DNA from: Bacteroidales bacterium
Lineage (GTDB): Bacteria > Bacteroidota > Bacteroidia > Bacteroidales > UBA7960
DNA length: 9,587 bases
NCBI GenBank assembly: GCA_007132865.1
Contig: SLNU01000061.1
Span: 1 to 9,587 of the forward strand
Direction of reading: 5' to 3'
The number at the start of each line of letters is the position of its first letter. Positions within the stretch are counted from its first letter, which is position 1. A program made the translations under genes and the position numbers. This document shows positions 1-7,971 of this stretch, in pieces. Below the pieces are notes generated by a model, which saw only the letters and a list, made by a program, of their open reading frames with translations, did not search any database and was not told where the DNA came from.

Positions 1-705
1 GAGGCGCGCTCACCCCTGGAATGGGCTTACCAGCTGGTCCGTCGCCTGATGATTCAAAAAAAGATCCGGTTGTTAAAGCGGTACATAAAGCCAGGCGGGA
101 AGGTGCTGGATATAGGGTGTGGAACCGGGGCCTTTTTGGAGGTCTTGCAAAAAAAAGGATACAAAGTCCGCGGACACGAACCCCAGGAAACAGCAAGAAA
201 GATTGCCCAGGGAAAAAACATCGATGTCACAGGAAAGGATGGCAGCCTGGATAACTTGCCCGACCAGAGTCTTGACGGGATCACCATGTGGCATGTGCTG
301 GAACATATCCATGATCTCAGAAGCAAGCTTGAGATGTACGGGCGTATACTGGTTCCGGGCGGTTTTCTTATTATTGCAGTACCCATTCACTCTGCCTATG
401 ATGCAGAATTTTACGGTGAGGGCTGGGCGGCATACGACCTTCCCCGCCACCTCTATCATTTCAACCGCAAAACCCTGCAAAACGCATTGGAGGCGCATGG
501 CTTCCGGCTGCTTTCCCGAAAAGGGCTGCCCTTTGACAGCTATTATGTGTCCCTGCTTTCAGAGAAACAGATCGGGAAATTGCCTGTCGGACTGCAGCAG
601 GTCCGGGCATTGACAATCGGAATGATATCCAATCTTTATGCCATGTCGGGGCAGAAGCCATGGTCAAGCGAAATGTTTGTTTTTCAAATAGAAAGCCAAT
701 CCTGA
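1..705 (+). CDS. Class I SAM-dependent methyltransferase, 5' truncated
   Basis: The frame is open from the first base of the window, reading EARSPLEWAYQLVRRL before the first methionine at 49, so the true start probably lies outside. Counting from that methionine, the Rossmann motif I DIGCGTG is at residues 21-27, the acidic residue that ends strand 2 and should bind the ribose is E44 (RGHEP), and WHVLEHIHD at about 81-89 followed by LVPGGFLIIAVP matches the motif IV/V region of Methyltransf_23/UbiG-like enzymes. These transfer the methyl group of S-adenosylmethionine to small molecules, lipids or sugars. The acceptor cannot be told from the sequence. No membrane segment or signal peptide is visible, so it should be cytosolic. 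It ends 113 bp before the histidine kinase on the same strand. The fold is secure; the substrate is unknown. Confidence 0.88.
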   Translation, partial: EARSPLEWAYQLVRRLMIQKKIRLLKRYIKPGGKVLDIGCGTGAFLEVLQKKGYKVRGHEPQETARKIAQGKNIDVTGKDGSLDNLPDQSLDGITMWHVLEHIHDLRSKLEMYGRILVPGGFLIIAVPIHSAYDAEFYGEGWAAYDLPRHLYHFNRKTLQNALEAHGFRLLSRKGLPFDSYYVSLLSEKQIGKLPVGLQQVRALTIGMISNLYAMSGQKPWSSEMFVFQIESQS

Positions 706-745
706 ATTGCGACTGTGTGCACGCGCGCTTCAATTTGGCCTGACA

Positions 746-778
746 TTTGCAGTCTTTGTCCCGAATTCCGTAAATTAG
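746..778 (+). promoter_or_regulatory. Candidate Bacteroidota promoter for the histidine kinase gene
   Basis: TTTG at 746-749 is followed after 21 bp by TAAATTAG at 771-778, one mismatch from the Bacteroidota consensus TTTG-N19-21-TAnnTTTG. Transcription would start near 785, leaving a leader of about 34 nt to the ATG at 819. This is the only promoter candidate in the window with both elements, but its -7 part is imperfect. Confidence 0.45.
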
Positions 779-818
779 CAAAACACTGAACGGGTGAAAG
801 TCCCGACAACCTTCTCTG

Positions 819-3800
819 ATGGAACAGTTGCGTTACAGGAATTACCTGAAAATGCTTTTTGTCGCTTTGTTATGCCTGAGCCTTTCAGGTGTATTCTATT
901 TGTTTCGAGACAGGGAAATCAACGTGGATCGACATGTAAGCGACTTTCAGGAAGCATTCCTGAAGAAGGATGTACGCCTTCGGCTTGCCCTCGAAGACTT
1001 TTTAAAGATCCAGACCCAGCGGGTAGAGAGTGTTTTCAATGACCAGGCATTTTTGAATGAACTGGAAGGATACTTCCATGAAACGGGAAAAGTATTCATG
1101 CTTACCCGGGGTGACTCCCTTGTGTTTTGGTCGAACAACGCCATCCCCATTCTGGAGGAGGAACTTCCGCGGGAAGAGAAAGGATTGCTCCACCTGCAAA
1201 ATGGGTGGTATTTTTTCCGGAAATCAACGCAGGGGGACCTGTCTCATTACGTTTTCACGGTACTGAAGACCAGTTTCAGGTATGAGAATCGGTTTTTGAT
1301 TAACAGGTTTGTTGGCGGACTTCAAATGCCGGAAGGCCTTTTTTTTCTGTCCAGCAAACCCGAAGAGGGCTTTTCGGTGGTGGACAAGGACGGGGAGTAT
1401 GCCCTTTCATTGGTGCTCAGAAGGGAAACGGGGCTCACGGAGACTTCACCACCTATTCAGGTGGTATCCATTCTAATGGCTGTAGCCGGACTCCTCATCC
1501 TGATTTTTATCAACTTTCGCTTCTTTACAAGGCTGTTCCTGTCGGGTAAAAAGACCCTGGCCATTCTTGGCTTCGCTTCGGTGATGATTATCCTGCGGCT
1601 GATATCATTCGTCCTTGATATCCCTTCGGTATTCTACGCAGGAAAGCTTTTTTCGCCTGCCCTGTATGCCACCTCTTCGATGCTCCCCTCGCTTGGGGAT
1701 CTTTTTCTGCATGTGTTGTTTTTTAGTGTCATTTCATTCTTTCTTTACGCCAACCTGAAACAGATCTCCATACAGACAACGGAGGGAAAATTATGGGGAA
1801 GGGTGCTTGGCGCAGGCCTTTTTGGAATTATTTACCTGTTTTGCAGCCTGGCGGTGTCGTTGATTAGCGGACTGGTGTTCAACTCCAGTCTCAACCTTGA
1901 CGTGAATTTTATTTTTAACCTGGATATATATAGCCTGGTTGGTTTCCTGATTATCGGATGTATTTTCTTTTCTTTCTTTTTCCTCAGCGTTGTTCTTTTC
2001 CGCCTGGCGTTCAGGCTGATAGGGGATAAGTGGCGGTTCTGGGGGATCTACCTGGGATCTTTCCTGTTGTTCGGGTTCTGGCATTATGCAGTCTGGGGTG
2101 CAGCCCCGCTTCACTGGGTACTGTTTTTTATTTCGATCCTGGTTTTTGAAATGGAACGCAAAAGCGAGTCCCCGCAAGCCAACTTTACCGCCCTGGTGGT
2201 CTCCCTTTTCCTGTTCAGCATGGTCAGCACCTTTGCGCTTTACCAGTTTAACCGTGAGAAAGACCTGGAAAAACGCAAAACCCTGGCCCTGCAGCTTTCT
2301 TCCGAACAGGACCCGGTAGCAGAATTCCTTTTCCTGGAATTGGAGCAGGCACTGTTCAACGACAACCAGCTTCGCAACCTAATCCGCACGGATCCGGGAA
2401 ATACAATGGCCATTTACCGCTACCTTCAGCACCATTATTTTTATGATTTCTGGGCTAAATACGATCTTCAAATCACCGTTTGCAGGCCGGGAGACCCCCT
2501 TCTGATTATCCCCTCCAACATCGAGGTGGAATGCAGCTGGTTTTTCGGGGACTATGTCGACTCTTTCGGAAAACCGACAATCAGCGAGGAGTTCATTTAT
2601 CTGGACAACAATACCGGCCGCAACAGCTATATAACTACAGTACCGGTTCCTGTGCACGAGGAAGGGGGGGAAACCACCTATTACATTTACATTGAATTCG
2701 ACTCCAAATTCATTGCCCGCGACCTTGGATTTCCTGAGCTGTTGATCGATGACCGGGTAGACCTGAACCGCGATTTGATAAACTTTTCACATGCGACGTA
2801 TAAAGACGGACAATTGATCAACAAGTTCGGACCGTATAACTACAGTGCCGGCATTTCTGTATATGGCGCATTTCATGAAGAATTCACCCCATTCACCCTG
2901 GATGGTTTCAGGCACCTGGTGTTTCGTAAGGACGACAATACCGAAATCGTTATCAGCCGGCCGAGGGAAACCATGCTGGAACGTATCGCACCTTTTTCCT
3001 ATTTGTTTGTGTTGTTTTTTGTGCTGATCGCCGTTTTTTGGATGATGACGAGCGACCGGCCAGCCTCTGACCTTGTGCGGCTGAATTTCAAGCGCCGGGT
3101 ACAGGTGTCGATGATCAGCATTGTGGTGGTATCGGTTCTGGCCATTGGAGGGGCTTCGGCATGGTTCATATTCAATATTTCACAGGACAAGAACCTGGCG
3201 TTCCTGAATGAGAAGGCCCATAGTGTGGTAAGTGAAATGGAGTTTTCCCTGGCCATGGCCAATGTGTATGAACTTGACCGGTCCCTTGAGCCATTTCTGT
3301 CAGACATGTTGCTCAGGCAGCTCAACATCTTTTATACCGATGTGAACCTCTATGACACCGGGGGCAGATTGCTGGCCTCCAGCCGCCCGAAACTGTTCGA
3401 GGAAGGACTGATCAGCACCCGTATGAACCCCCTTGCCCTTGCCCGGCTGCGCGACCAGCGCCGCAACCAGTATGTGCACACCGAGCAGATCGGGAAACTC
3501 GAATACCTTTCTGCCTATATCCCCCTGACCAACCATTACCATGAGATGATAGGGTATATCAACCTGCCATACTTTGCAAAAGAAGGGGAACTCCGCAATG
3601 AATTATCTTACTTCCTGGTGGCTTTCATCAACATATACCTGCTCCTGCTGGTGCTAGCCATCCTGCTTGCCCTGTTCATTTCGAACTTTGTGACCCAGCC
3701 CCTGCACCTGATCCGCGAAAACCTCTCACGGCTCCAGCTGGGCAAGGCCAACCAGAAGATTGAATGGCCCCGGGGCGACGAAATAGGCAGCCTGGTGAAG

Positions 3801-4577
3801 GAATATAACCGCATGATCGACGAACTGGATGCAAGCGCTGAGCTGTTGGCACGGAGTGAACGAGAGTCGGCATGGAGGGAGATGGCCAAGCAGGTGGCAC
3901 ATGAGATCAAAAATCCATTGACCCCGATGCGGCTGAGCATCCAATACCTTGAAAAAGCGTGGAAAGAGAAGGCGTCGGACTGGGATGAGCGACTGGAAAG
4001 GTTTTCCCGTACAATGGTGGAACAAATTGATAACCTTAGCGTGATCGCCGGGGCTTTTTCCGACTTTGCAAAAATGCCCTCCGGAAACAACCACCATATT
4101 GATCTCCGGAAGTTTATCCCTGAGATACTGGACCTTTACAAAGACGTGGAAAAGCTGAACGTGAACCCCGACCTGCCTGAAGGTGGGGCTCCCCTGTGGG
4201 TCAATGCAGACAAAAACCAGCTGATAAGGGTTTTTAATAATTTGATAAACAATGCTATACAGGCATATCCCAAAAACCAGACCCCCCAGATCGACATCCT
4301 TTGCAGCCAAAGCGGGGACCAATTTCGCATCGACGTGAAAGACTACGGATGTGGAATCCCGGACGACCTGAAAAAACACATCTTCAGTCCGAATTTCACC
4401 ACCAAGACCAGTGGGACAGGCCTGGGGCTGTCTATGGTAAAAAGCATCGTGGAGCATCTGGGTGGCAGCGTGTCATTCCACTCGGAAGAGGGCCAGGGAA
4501 GCATTTTCTCTTTCACCCTTCCGGTCTTGGACCCCGGGGTTTTCCCGGGTACGGCCAGCGAAGCCAGGATGCTGTAA
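819..4577 (+). CDS. NtrY-like multi-membrane sensor histidine kinase
   Basis: This 1252-residue membrane kinase should autophosphorylate a histidine in response to a signal outside the cytoplasm and pass the phosphate to a response regulator not present here. Hydrophobic stretches lie near residues 11-29, 213-236, 245-268, 293-312, 328-353, 371-397, 407-425, 430-444, 456-475, 725-745, 763-785 and 929-952. With the N-terminus inside, twelve segments place three large loops (30-212, 476-724, 786-928) outside and the catalytic end inside. HAMP follows at about 953-1006. The H-box HEIKNPLTP has phosphoacceptor H1028. The ATPase domain shows the N-box NNLINNAIQAYP (1140-1151), G1 DYGCGIPDD (from D1175), the F-box HIFSPNFTTK and G2 SGTGLGLSM (around 1199-1203). 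HEIKNPLTPMRL and the HAMP order resemble NtrY, but NtrY is shorter and normally lies beside ntrX. The start at 819 gives a sensible first membrane segment; no Shine-Dalgarno is seen. All catalytic residues are intact. The signal is unknown. Confidence 0.93.
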   Translation: MEQLRYRNYLKMLFVALLCLSLSGVFYLFRDREINVDRHVSDFQEAFLKKDVRLRLALEDFLKIQTQRVESVFNDQAFLNELEGYFHETGKVFMLTRGDSLVFWSNNAIPILEEELPREEKGLLHLQNGWYFFRKSTQGDLSHYVFTVLKTSFRYENRFLINRFVGGLQMPEGLFFLSSKPEEGFSVVDKDGEYALSLVLRRETGLTETSPPIQVVSILMAVAGLLILIFINFRFFTRLFLSGKKTLAILGFASVMIILRLISFVLDIPSVFYAGKLFSPALYATSSMLPSLGDLFLHVLFFSVISFFLYANLKQISIQTTEGKLWGRVLGAGLFGIIYLFCSLAVSLISGLVFNSSLNLDVNFIFNLDIYSLVGFLIIGCIFFSFFFLSVVLFRLAFRLIGDKWRFWGIYLGSFLLFGFWHYAVWGAAPLHWVLFFISILVFEMERKSESPQANFTALVVSLFLFSMVSTFALYQFNREKDLEKRKTLALQLSSEQDPVAEFLFLELEQALFNDNQLRNLIRTDPGNTMAIYRYLQHHYFYDFWAKYDLQITVCRPGDPLLIIPSNIEVECSWFFGDYVDSFGKPTISEEFIYLDNNTGRNSYITTVPVPVHEEGGETTYYIYIEFDSKFIARDLGFPELLIDDRVDLNRDLINFSHATYKDGQLINKFGPYNYSAGISVYGAFHEEFTPFTLDGFRHLVFRKDDNTEIVISRPRETMLERIAPFSYLFVLFFVLIAVFWMMTSDRPASDLVRLNFKRRVQVSMISIVVVSVLAIGGASAWFIFNISQDKNLAFLNEKAHSVVSEMEFSLAMANVYELDRSLEPFLSDMLLRQLNIFYTDVNLYDTGGRLLASSRPKLFEEGLISTRMNPLALARLRDQRRNQYVHTEQIGKLEYLSAYIPLTNHYHEMIGYINLPYFAKEGELRNELSYFLVAFINIYLLLLVLAILLALFISNFVTQPLHLIRENLSRLQLGKANQKIEWPRGDEIGSLVKEYNRMIDELDASAELLARSERESAWREMAKQVAHEIKNPLTPMRLSIQYLEKAWKEKASDWDERLERFSRTMVEQIDNLSVIAGAFSDFAKMPSGNNHHIDLRKFIPEILDLYKDVEKLNVNPDLPEGGAPLWVNADKNQLIRVFNNLINNAIQAYPKNQTPQIDILCSQSGDQFRIDVKDYGCGIPDDLKKHIFSPNFTTKTSGTGLGLSMVKSIVEHLGGSVSFHSEEGQGSIFSFTLPVLDPGVFPGTASEARML

Positions 4578-4592
4578 TCTGGCGGAATGGCA

Positions 4593-4620
4593 AGCGCCCG
4601 GCCCATGCGGACCGGGCGCT
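4593..4620. terminator. Hairpin between convergent genes, possible bidirectional terminator
   Basis: AGCGCCCGG (4593-4601) pairs perfectly with CCGGGCGCT (4612-4620) around a 10-nt loop. It lies 15 bp after the kinase stop codon and 29 bp past the end of the convergent glutamine synthetase gene, where a shared terminator is expected. Neither strand has a run of T after the stem, so it is not a classical intrinsic terminator; it may act as a 3' end stabiliser or pause site. Confidence 0.5.
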
Positions 4621-4649
4621 CGTCATTGGCTGCCCTCAAACCGCGGTCA

Positions 4650-6155
4650 CTACCCGCAGTGCAGGAACCGCCTGACCAGCTTCATGGTCTCTTCGCGGTT
4701 GCAGCTGATTTTTTCCCGGAGGTTTTCGTCTCGGAAAGAATCCAGTTTTTCGGCCACTCCCTCAATCAGGCTTTCCGTAAAGACGCCATGTTGTTTGAAG
4801 ACATCGGCCTGACTCCGCAGGTATTCTGCGGCTTTCTTGCACGAATAGGGCAATTGCGCCAGCTCTGCCGTACGGTGTTTGTGCTTGTCATCGAAGATGT
4901 TCACATCCACATAGGTCTTCTCCGCAAAAGCCAGTCCGTCAGGCATTTCAAATCCATGCCGTGCACCTACGCACAATCCGGCAATCAAGAGGTAAATATC
5001 TGCCGAGCCATCCGGACAGCGGAACTCGAAGGTGGATTTGTCGCTGAAATCGAGCTTTTGCTCTTCTTCCAACGGGTTTGCATTTTTCACCATGTCGCTG
5101 GCGCCCACCCATCCGAGGGGTACGCGAATCAGGGTAGAGCGGTTGCGCTCACCCCAGCAGATATTGGTCGGGGCCTCCTGATGGGGTACCAGGCGAAAAT
5201 AGCTGGTGGGTATCGTATTGCCGAAAGCCGAAAGGGCAGGGGCCACGTCCAGAATCCCGGCGATTACCTTTTTGGACACATCGCTGATCTGGCCATTCTC
5301 CAGGGTCACATTTTTGCCGTTTTTCATCGGACGCATATGTATATGCATGCCGCTCCCGGCCTTGCCGGCGGTGATCTTCGGCGCAAAGCTGATGGTCACC
5401 CCATACTGGTAGCCCACCTGCCTGAGGATCCACTTGGCGATGATTAGCTGGTCGGCGGCATCTTCCACGCTGGTCGGCAAAAATTCAACTTCATTCTGTT
5501 CATACTCATGCTCATCGTCGGAAAAATTTCCAACTTCCGAATGGGAATACTTGATCAGGGCGCCGGTCTGGGCCATGGCCATCATGGCGTCGGTGCGCAG
5601 CTGCTCCCACTTCACGAAAGGCTCAGACTCATGGTAGCCGCGCTGGTCGGTGGCCCGGTACAGCTCATCCTTTTCGCTGATCACATAGTATTCGATCTCG
5701 CCCATCACTTCCAGGGAGTAACCGGTCTTTTCAACCAGTGCCTGGTGGGCCTTGCGCATGATGTTCTCGGGCGCACTGGCCAGCGGATTGCCATCCTTGT
5801 CGTAATAGGAGCAAAGGATGTCTACCGCCGGAACCTCTGAGAACGGGTTCAGGAAGGCCGTCTTGAAGCGCGGGACCACATACAGGTCGCTGGAGCCGGC
5901 TTCCAGGAAAGTGAACAGGCTGCTGCCATCGACGCGCTCGCCGCTGGAGAGGATGTTTTCCAGGTGCGCCTTGCTCTGGATTACGAAATTCAACGCCTTC
6001 AGGCGTCCGTCGCCCCCGACATAGCGGAAGTTCACCATTGGGATCTGTTTGTCCTCAATGAACCGGATAATGTCTGCCTTGGTGAATTCGGCCGCCGGCT
6101 TTTGTAAATGCTGCACCAGCGGGCTGGGATTTAATAAATAACTATTTTTGTCCAT
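4650..6155 (-). CDS. glnA: Type I glutamine synthetase
   Basis: Glutamine synthetase makes glutamine from glutamate, ammonia and ATP in the cytosol, the main entry of ammonia into metabolism. The start at 6155 gives 501 residues beginning MDKNSYLLNPSP. A longer reading from 6197 adds 14 residues, but a perfect -7 promoter element lies between the two starts, which argues for the shorter form. Residues 37-60 hold the beta-grasp start (IPMVNFRYVGGDGRLK). Metal and substrate motifs follow in the usual GS-I order: GEIEYYV (E153, E155), NEVEF (E222, E224), GSGMHIHM (H271, H273), the arginine cluster RNRSTLIRVP (R337, R339, R344) and FEFRCPDGSAD (E377, R379). I see no NLYDLP-type adenylylation loop of the enterobacterial enzyme, so control by adenylylation is unlikely. 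The length excludes GS-III (about 700 residues), which many Bacteroidota also carry. A GS-like ligase with another amine substrate is a less likely alternative. Confidence 0.9.
   Translation of the reverse strand: MDKNSYLLNPSPLVQHLQKPAAEFTKADIIRFIEDKQIPMVNFRYVGGDGRLKALNFVIQSKAHLENILSSGERVDGSSLFTFLEAGSSDLYVVPRFKTAFLNPFSEVPAVDILCSYYDKDGNPLASAPENIMRKAHQALVEKTGYSLEVMGEIEYYVISEKDELYRATDQRGYHESEPFVKWEQLRTDAMMAMAQTGALIKYSHSEVGNFSDDEHEYEQNEVEFLPTSVEDAADQLIIAKWILRQVGYQYGVTISFAPKITAGKAGSGMHIHMRPMKNGKNVTLENGQISDVSKKVIAGILDVAPALSAFGNTIPTSYFRLVPHQEAPTNICWGERNRSTLIRVPLGWVGASDMVKNANPLEEEQKLDFSDKSTFEFRCPDGSADIYLLIAGLCVGARHGFEMPDGLAFAEKTYVDVNIFDDKHKHRTAELAQLPYSCKKAAEYLRSQADVFKQHGVFTESLIEGVAEKLDSFRDENLREKISCNREETMKLVRRFLHCG
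6143..6150 (+). promoter_or_regulatory. -7 promoter element of the NlpC/P60 gene, inside glnA
   Basis: TATTTTTG on the plus strand matches the Bacteroidota -7 consensus perfectly. It lies in codons 2-5 of the divergent glutamine synthetase gene and would start transcription near 6157. No -33 TTTG is seen at the proper spacing. It overlaps the region transcribed from the opposite promoter at 6175-6182. Confidence 0.45.
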
Positions 6156-6160
6156 AAAAC

Positions 6161-6784
6161 TTGAAATTTTTGGGCAAACATACTGAAAAAATAACACATG
6201 GCAGGGGAATTTCGGCCTTATCGGTTAAGGGCCGATATCCTGGATATCCTTCCGTTCAGATTATTTGGTTTTTGCTTTTCGTCGGATTGTTTTCTGCCTG
6301 CAGTCCGGCAAGGCATGCCATCCGGAAGGAGCGTGCTTCTCTTCCCGCCGACTTCTATCATGTGCATAGCCGTGAGCTTGGGTTTCGGCTTACCGGGAAG
6401 GAAGACCCCATACTGATCGCGGAAGTGACCTCATGGTTGAGGGTGCCATACCGTAACGGGGGAACCACCCGGGTGGGGGCCGACTGTTCGGGCTTCGTGT
6501 TTTCGGTTTACAGGAATGCACACCAGGTTGAGCTTCCCCGGACCACCGAAGGCCAGGCACGGCTTACCCGCAGGGTCGGACGTAACAGGCTGAAGGTGGG
6601 AGACCTGGTGTTTTTCCGCACCACCAGCCGCCGCAAGATCACACATGTAGGTATATACCTGGGCGGAGACAAGTTCATACATGCCTCCACCAGCCGCGGG
6701 GTGATTGTCAGTGACCTGAATGAGACCTATTATGCAAATAGCTTCAGGTATGGCGGTCGGGTAAGACTTATTCAGACCAGGTAA
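6161..6784 (+). CDS. NlpC/P60 family cell-wall peptidase, putative lipoprotein
   Basis: NlpC/P60 enzymes are cysteine peptidases that cut stem peptides of peptidoglycan, usually gamma-D-Glu-|-meso-diaminopimelate bonds. Numbering from the TTG at 6161 (207 residues), a hydrophobic stretch (IIWFLLFVGLFSAC, 34-47) ends in a lipobox with C47 as the likely lipid-anchored cysteine, so the mature protein should sit in the envelope. The catalytic domain spans about 82-205: C109 in ADCSGF, H162 in THVGIYLGG and H174 in FIHAS form the expected Cys-His-His set. Size and layout fit single-domain Spr/NlpC-type hydrolases. The start is uncertain: no in-frame ATG precedes the signal peptide, TTG at 6161 gives an unusually long 33-residue n-region, and an ATG at 6198 lies in another frame. 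The function call is firm; the N-terminus is not. Confidence 0.87.
   Translation: MKFLGKHTEKITHGRGISALSVKGRYPGYPSVQIIWFLLFVGLFSACSPARHAIRKERASLPADFYHVHSRELGFRLTGKEDPILIAEVTSWLRVPYRNGGTTRVGADCSGFVFSVYRNAHQVELPRTTEGQARLTRRVGRNRLKVGDLVFFRTTSRRKITHVGIYLGGDKFIHASTSRGVIVSDLNETYYANSFRYGGRVRLIQTR
6175..6182 (-). promoter_or_regulatory. -7 promoter element of glutamine synthetase gene
   Basis: On the minus strand this reads TATGTTTG, a perfect match to the Bacteroidota -7 consensus TAnnTTTG. Transcription would begin near 6168, about 13 nt before the ATG at 6155, so translation would start on a very short leader. No TTTG is found at the -33 position. Its place between the two possible starts rules against use of the upstream ATG at 6197. 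Confidence 0.55.
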
Positions 6785-6872
6785 TGACTGCCGCTGGCCC
6801 CGCTCTTGTCCGGCTAAGCATTTCACCGGATCATGGCGAGGATCCACAGGATAGTGGTACTCCTCCATCCGA

Positions 6873-7955
6873 CTAAAATAAATGTCTCAGTGGGACCAGC
6901 AGCCACTCCAGAAAACGCTGTACAATGGGGCGCCGCTCCCAGACCTCGAATTTGAATTCCTCTGAATCCTTCCTTGTTTCATTGATGTGGTTGACCATCT
7001 GCCTTACGAGCGAGGCATGCGTGCCGGCCAGGCAGATCTCATGCATATAGCGGAAGCTGCGGTAGTCGAAGTTGGATGAGCCGATCACAAAATACTTCCT
7101 GTCGGCAAGAAAGATCTTGGAGTGCAGGTTTTGCGGCATATAAAATGAGAAGCGGACCCCCTCCTGTGCCAGCTCGCCAAGGTATTTGGACGTCAGCAGG
7201 TCGAGCGCGCCCACGTCTGATTTCTTGGGGATAGTCACATGCACTTTCACACCACGCCGGGCGGCATCCATCAGCGCCTTGCGCAGGCTGCTCCCGGGCA
7301 GGAAATAGGGGGTTTCGATGACCACCTCCCGCTTTGCGGCCTCGATCAGCTCCAGGAACTTTCGCTTCACCGGCTGGTAGGTCAGCGAGGGGATGTCGCG
7401 GATGATCTCAAAATCGCCGTACCAGATGGTCCGTGCATAGGCTTGCTTGTCATAGAAATACTTGTTGTAAATCTGGAAGTTGCCCTTGATAATCTCGCGG
7501 AACTTTTTGGCGATCCCGCCCTTGATACGGAACACAGACTCCCGCCAGTTGAGAGAATAGCCCGTGATATTGGCCGAGCCGATATAGGCGATGTGGTCGT
7601 CGATGACCAGAATCTTGCGGTGGTTGCGACGGTGCCCCCTGGTGAAACCATCCCATGTGAGCTTAATCTTCTTGAAAAAGCGGATCTCGCCGCCAAGTTC
7701 CACCAGCTCGTGGAAAAACCCATGGCTCGATGATGCTCCCCAGGAATCGACCAGCAAAAGCACCTTCACTCCCTCCCGGCACTTCTTCACCAGATGGTCG
7801 CGAAACCGGATCCCAAGCGGATCATTACGGAAACGGTACATCTCCAGGTAAATGCTGTGGGTGGCCGACTTGATGTCATTCAGCATCGCTGTATAATAAA
7901 TCAGCGGGTCTGAAAACATCTTGATCTGCAACTCGTGGTTATCTGCCATAAGCAT
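6873..7955 (-). CDS. Phospholipase D superfamily / cardiolipin synthase-like protein
   Basis: Two HKD motifs are complete: HRKILVID with H112, K114 and D119 followed by GSANITG (126-132), and HSKIFLAD with H278, K280 and D285 followed by GSSNFD (292-297). One chain with two HKD halves is the layout of bacterial cardiolipin synthases, which exchange the head groups of phosphatidylglycerol-type lipids through a phosphohistidine intermediate. At 360 residues and with no N-terminal membrane helices it resembles ClsB/YbhO more than ClsA. The C-terminal RFLEWLLVPLRHLF could be an amphipathic membrane-binding tail. The neighbour upstream on the same strand is a UPF0104 membrane protein, as with E. 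coli clsB and ybhN, which supports a lipid role. Starts at 7955 and 7949 are both in frame. The start lies in a 16-bp tandem duplication whose other copy has an out-of-frame ATG. A PLD-type nuclease or other phosphodiesterase is the alternative. Confidence 0.88.
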   Translation of the reverse strand: MLMADNHELQIKMFSDPLIYYTAMLNDIKSATHSIYLEMYRFRNDPLGIRFRDHLVKKCREGVKVLLLVDSWGASSSHGFFHELVELGGEIRFFKKIKLTWDGFTRGHRRNHRKILVIDDHIAYIGSANITGYSLNWRESVFRIKGGIAKKFREIIKGNFQIYNKYFYDKQAYARTIWYGDFEIIRDIPSLTYQPVKRKFLELIEAAKREVVIETPYFLPGSSLRKALMDAARRGVKVHVTIPKKSDVGALDLLTSKYLGELAQEGVRFSFYMPQNLHSKIFLADRKYFVIGSSNFDYRSFRYMHEICLAGTHASLVRQMVNHINETRKDSEEFKFEVWERRPIVQRFLEWLLVPLRHLF

Positions 7956-7971
7956 TATTTGCCATAAGCAT
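7940..7971 (-). repeat. 16-bp tandem duplication over the PLD gene start
   Basis: On the minus strand ATGCTTATGGCAAATA (7971-7956) is followed directly by ATGCTTATGGCAGATA (7955-7940), differing at one base. The second copy begins the real gene. As 16 is not a multiple of three, the first copy starts a different frame that ends at 7939 after ten codons. Confidence 0.85.

Noticed and set aside
3726..4457. 243-residue minus-strand open frame opposite the kinase catalytic domain
   Set aside because: It is antisense to conserved HAMP, H-box and ATPase sequence and has no features of its own.
4587..5447. 286-residue plus-strand open frame opposite glutamine synthetase
   Set aside because: It is fully antisense to a well-supported gene with conserved motifs, and its translation shows no recognisable domain. 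It is a shadow of the codon bias of glnA.
6156..6197. Longer glutamine synthetase start at 6197
   Set aside because: The extra 14 residues (MLFFQYVCPKISSF) do not look like the family N-terminus, and a perfect -7 promoter element lies inside this stretch.
6807..6831. Weak hairpin TCCGG/CCGGA between the NlpC/P60 and PLD genes
   Set aside because: The stem is only 5 bp with a 12-nt loop and no T tract, which is too weak to call a terminator.
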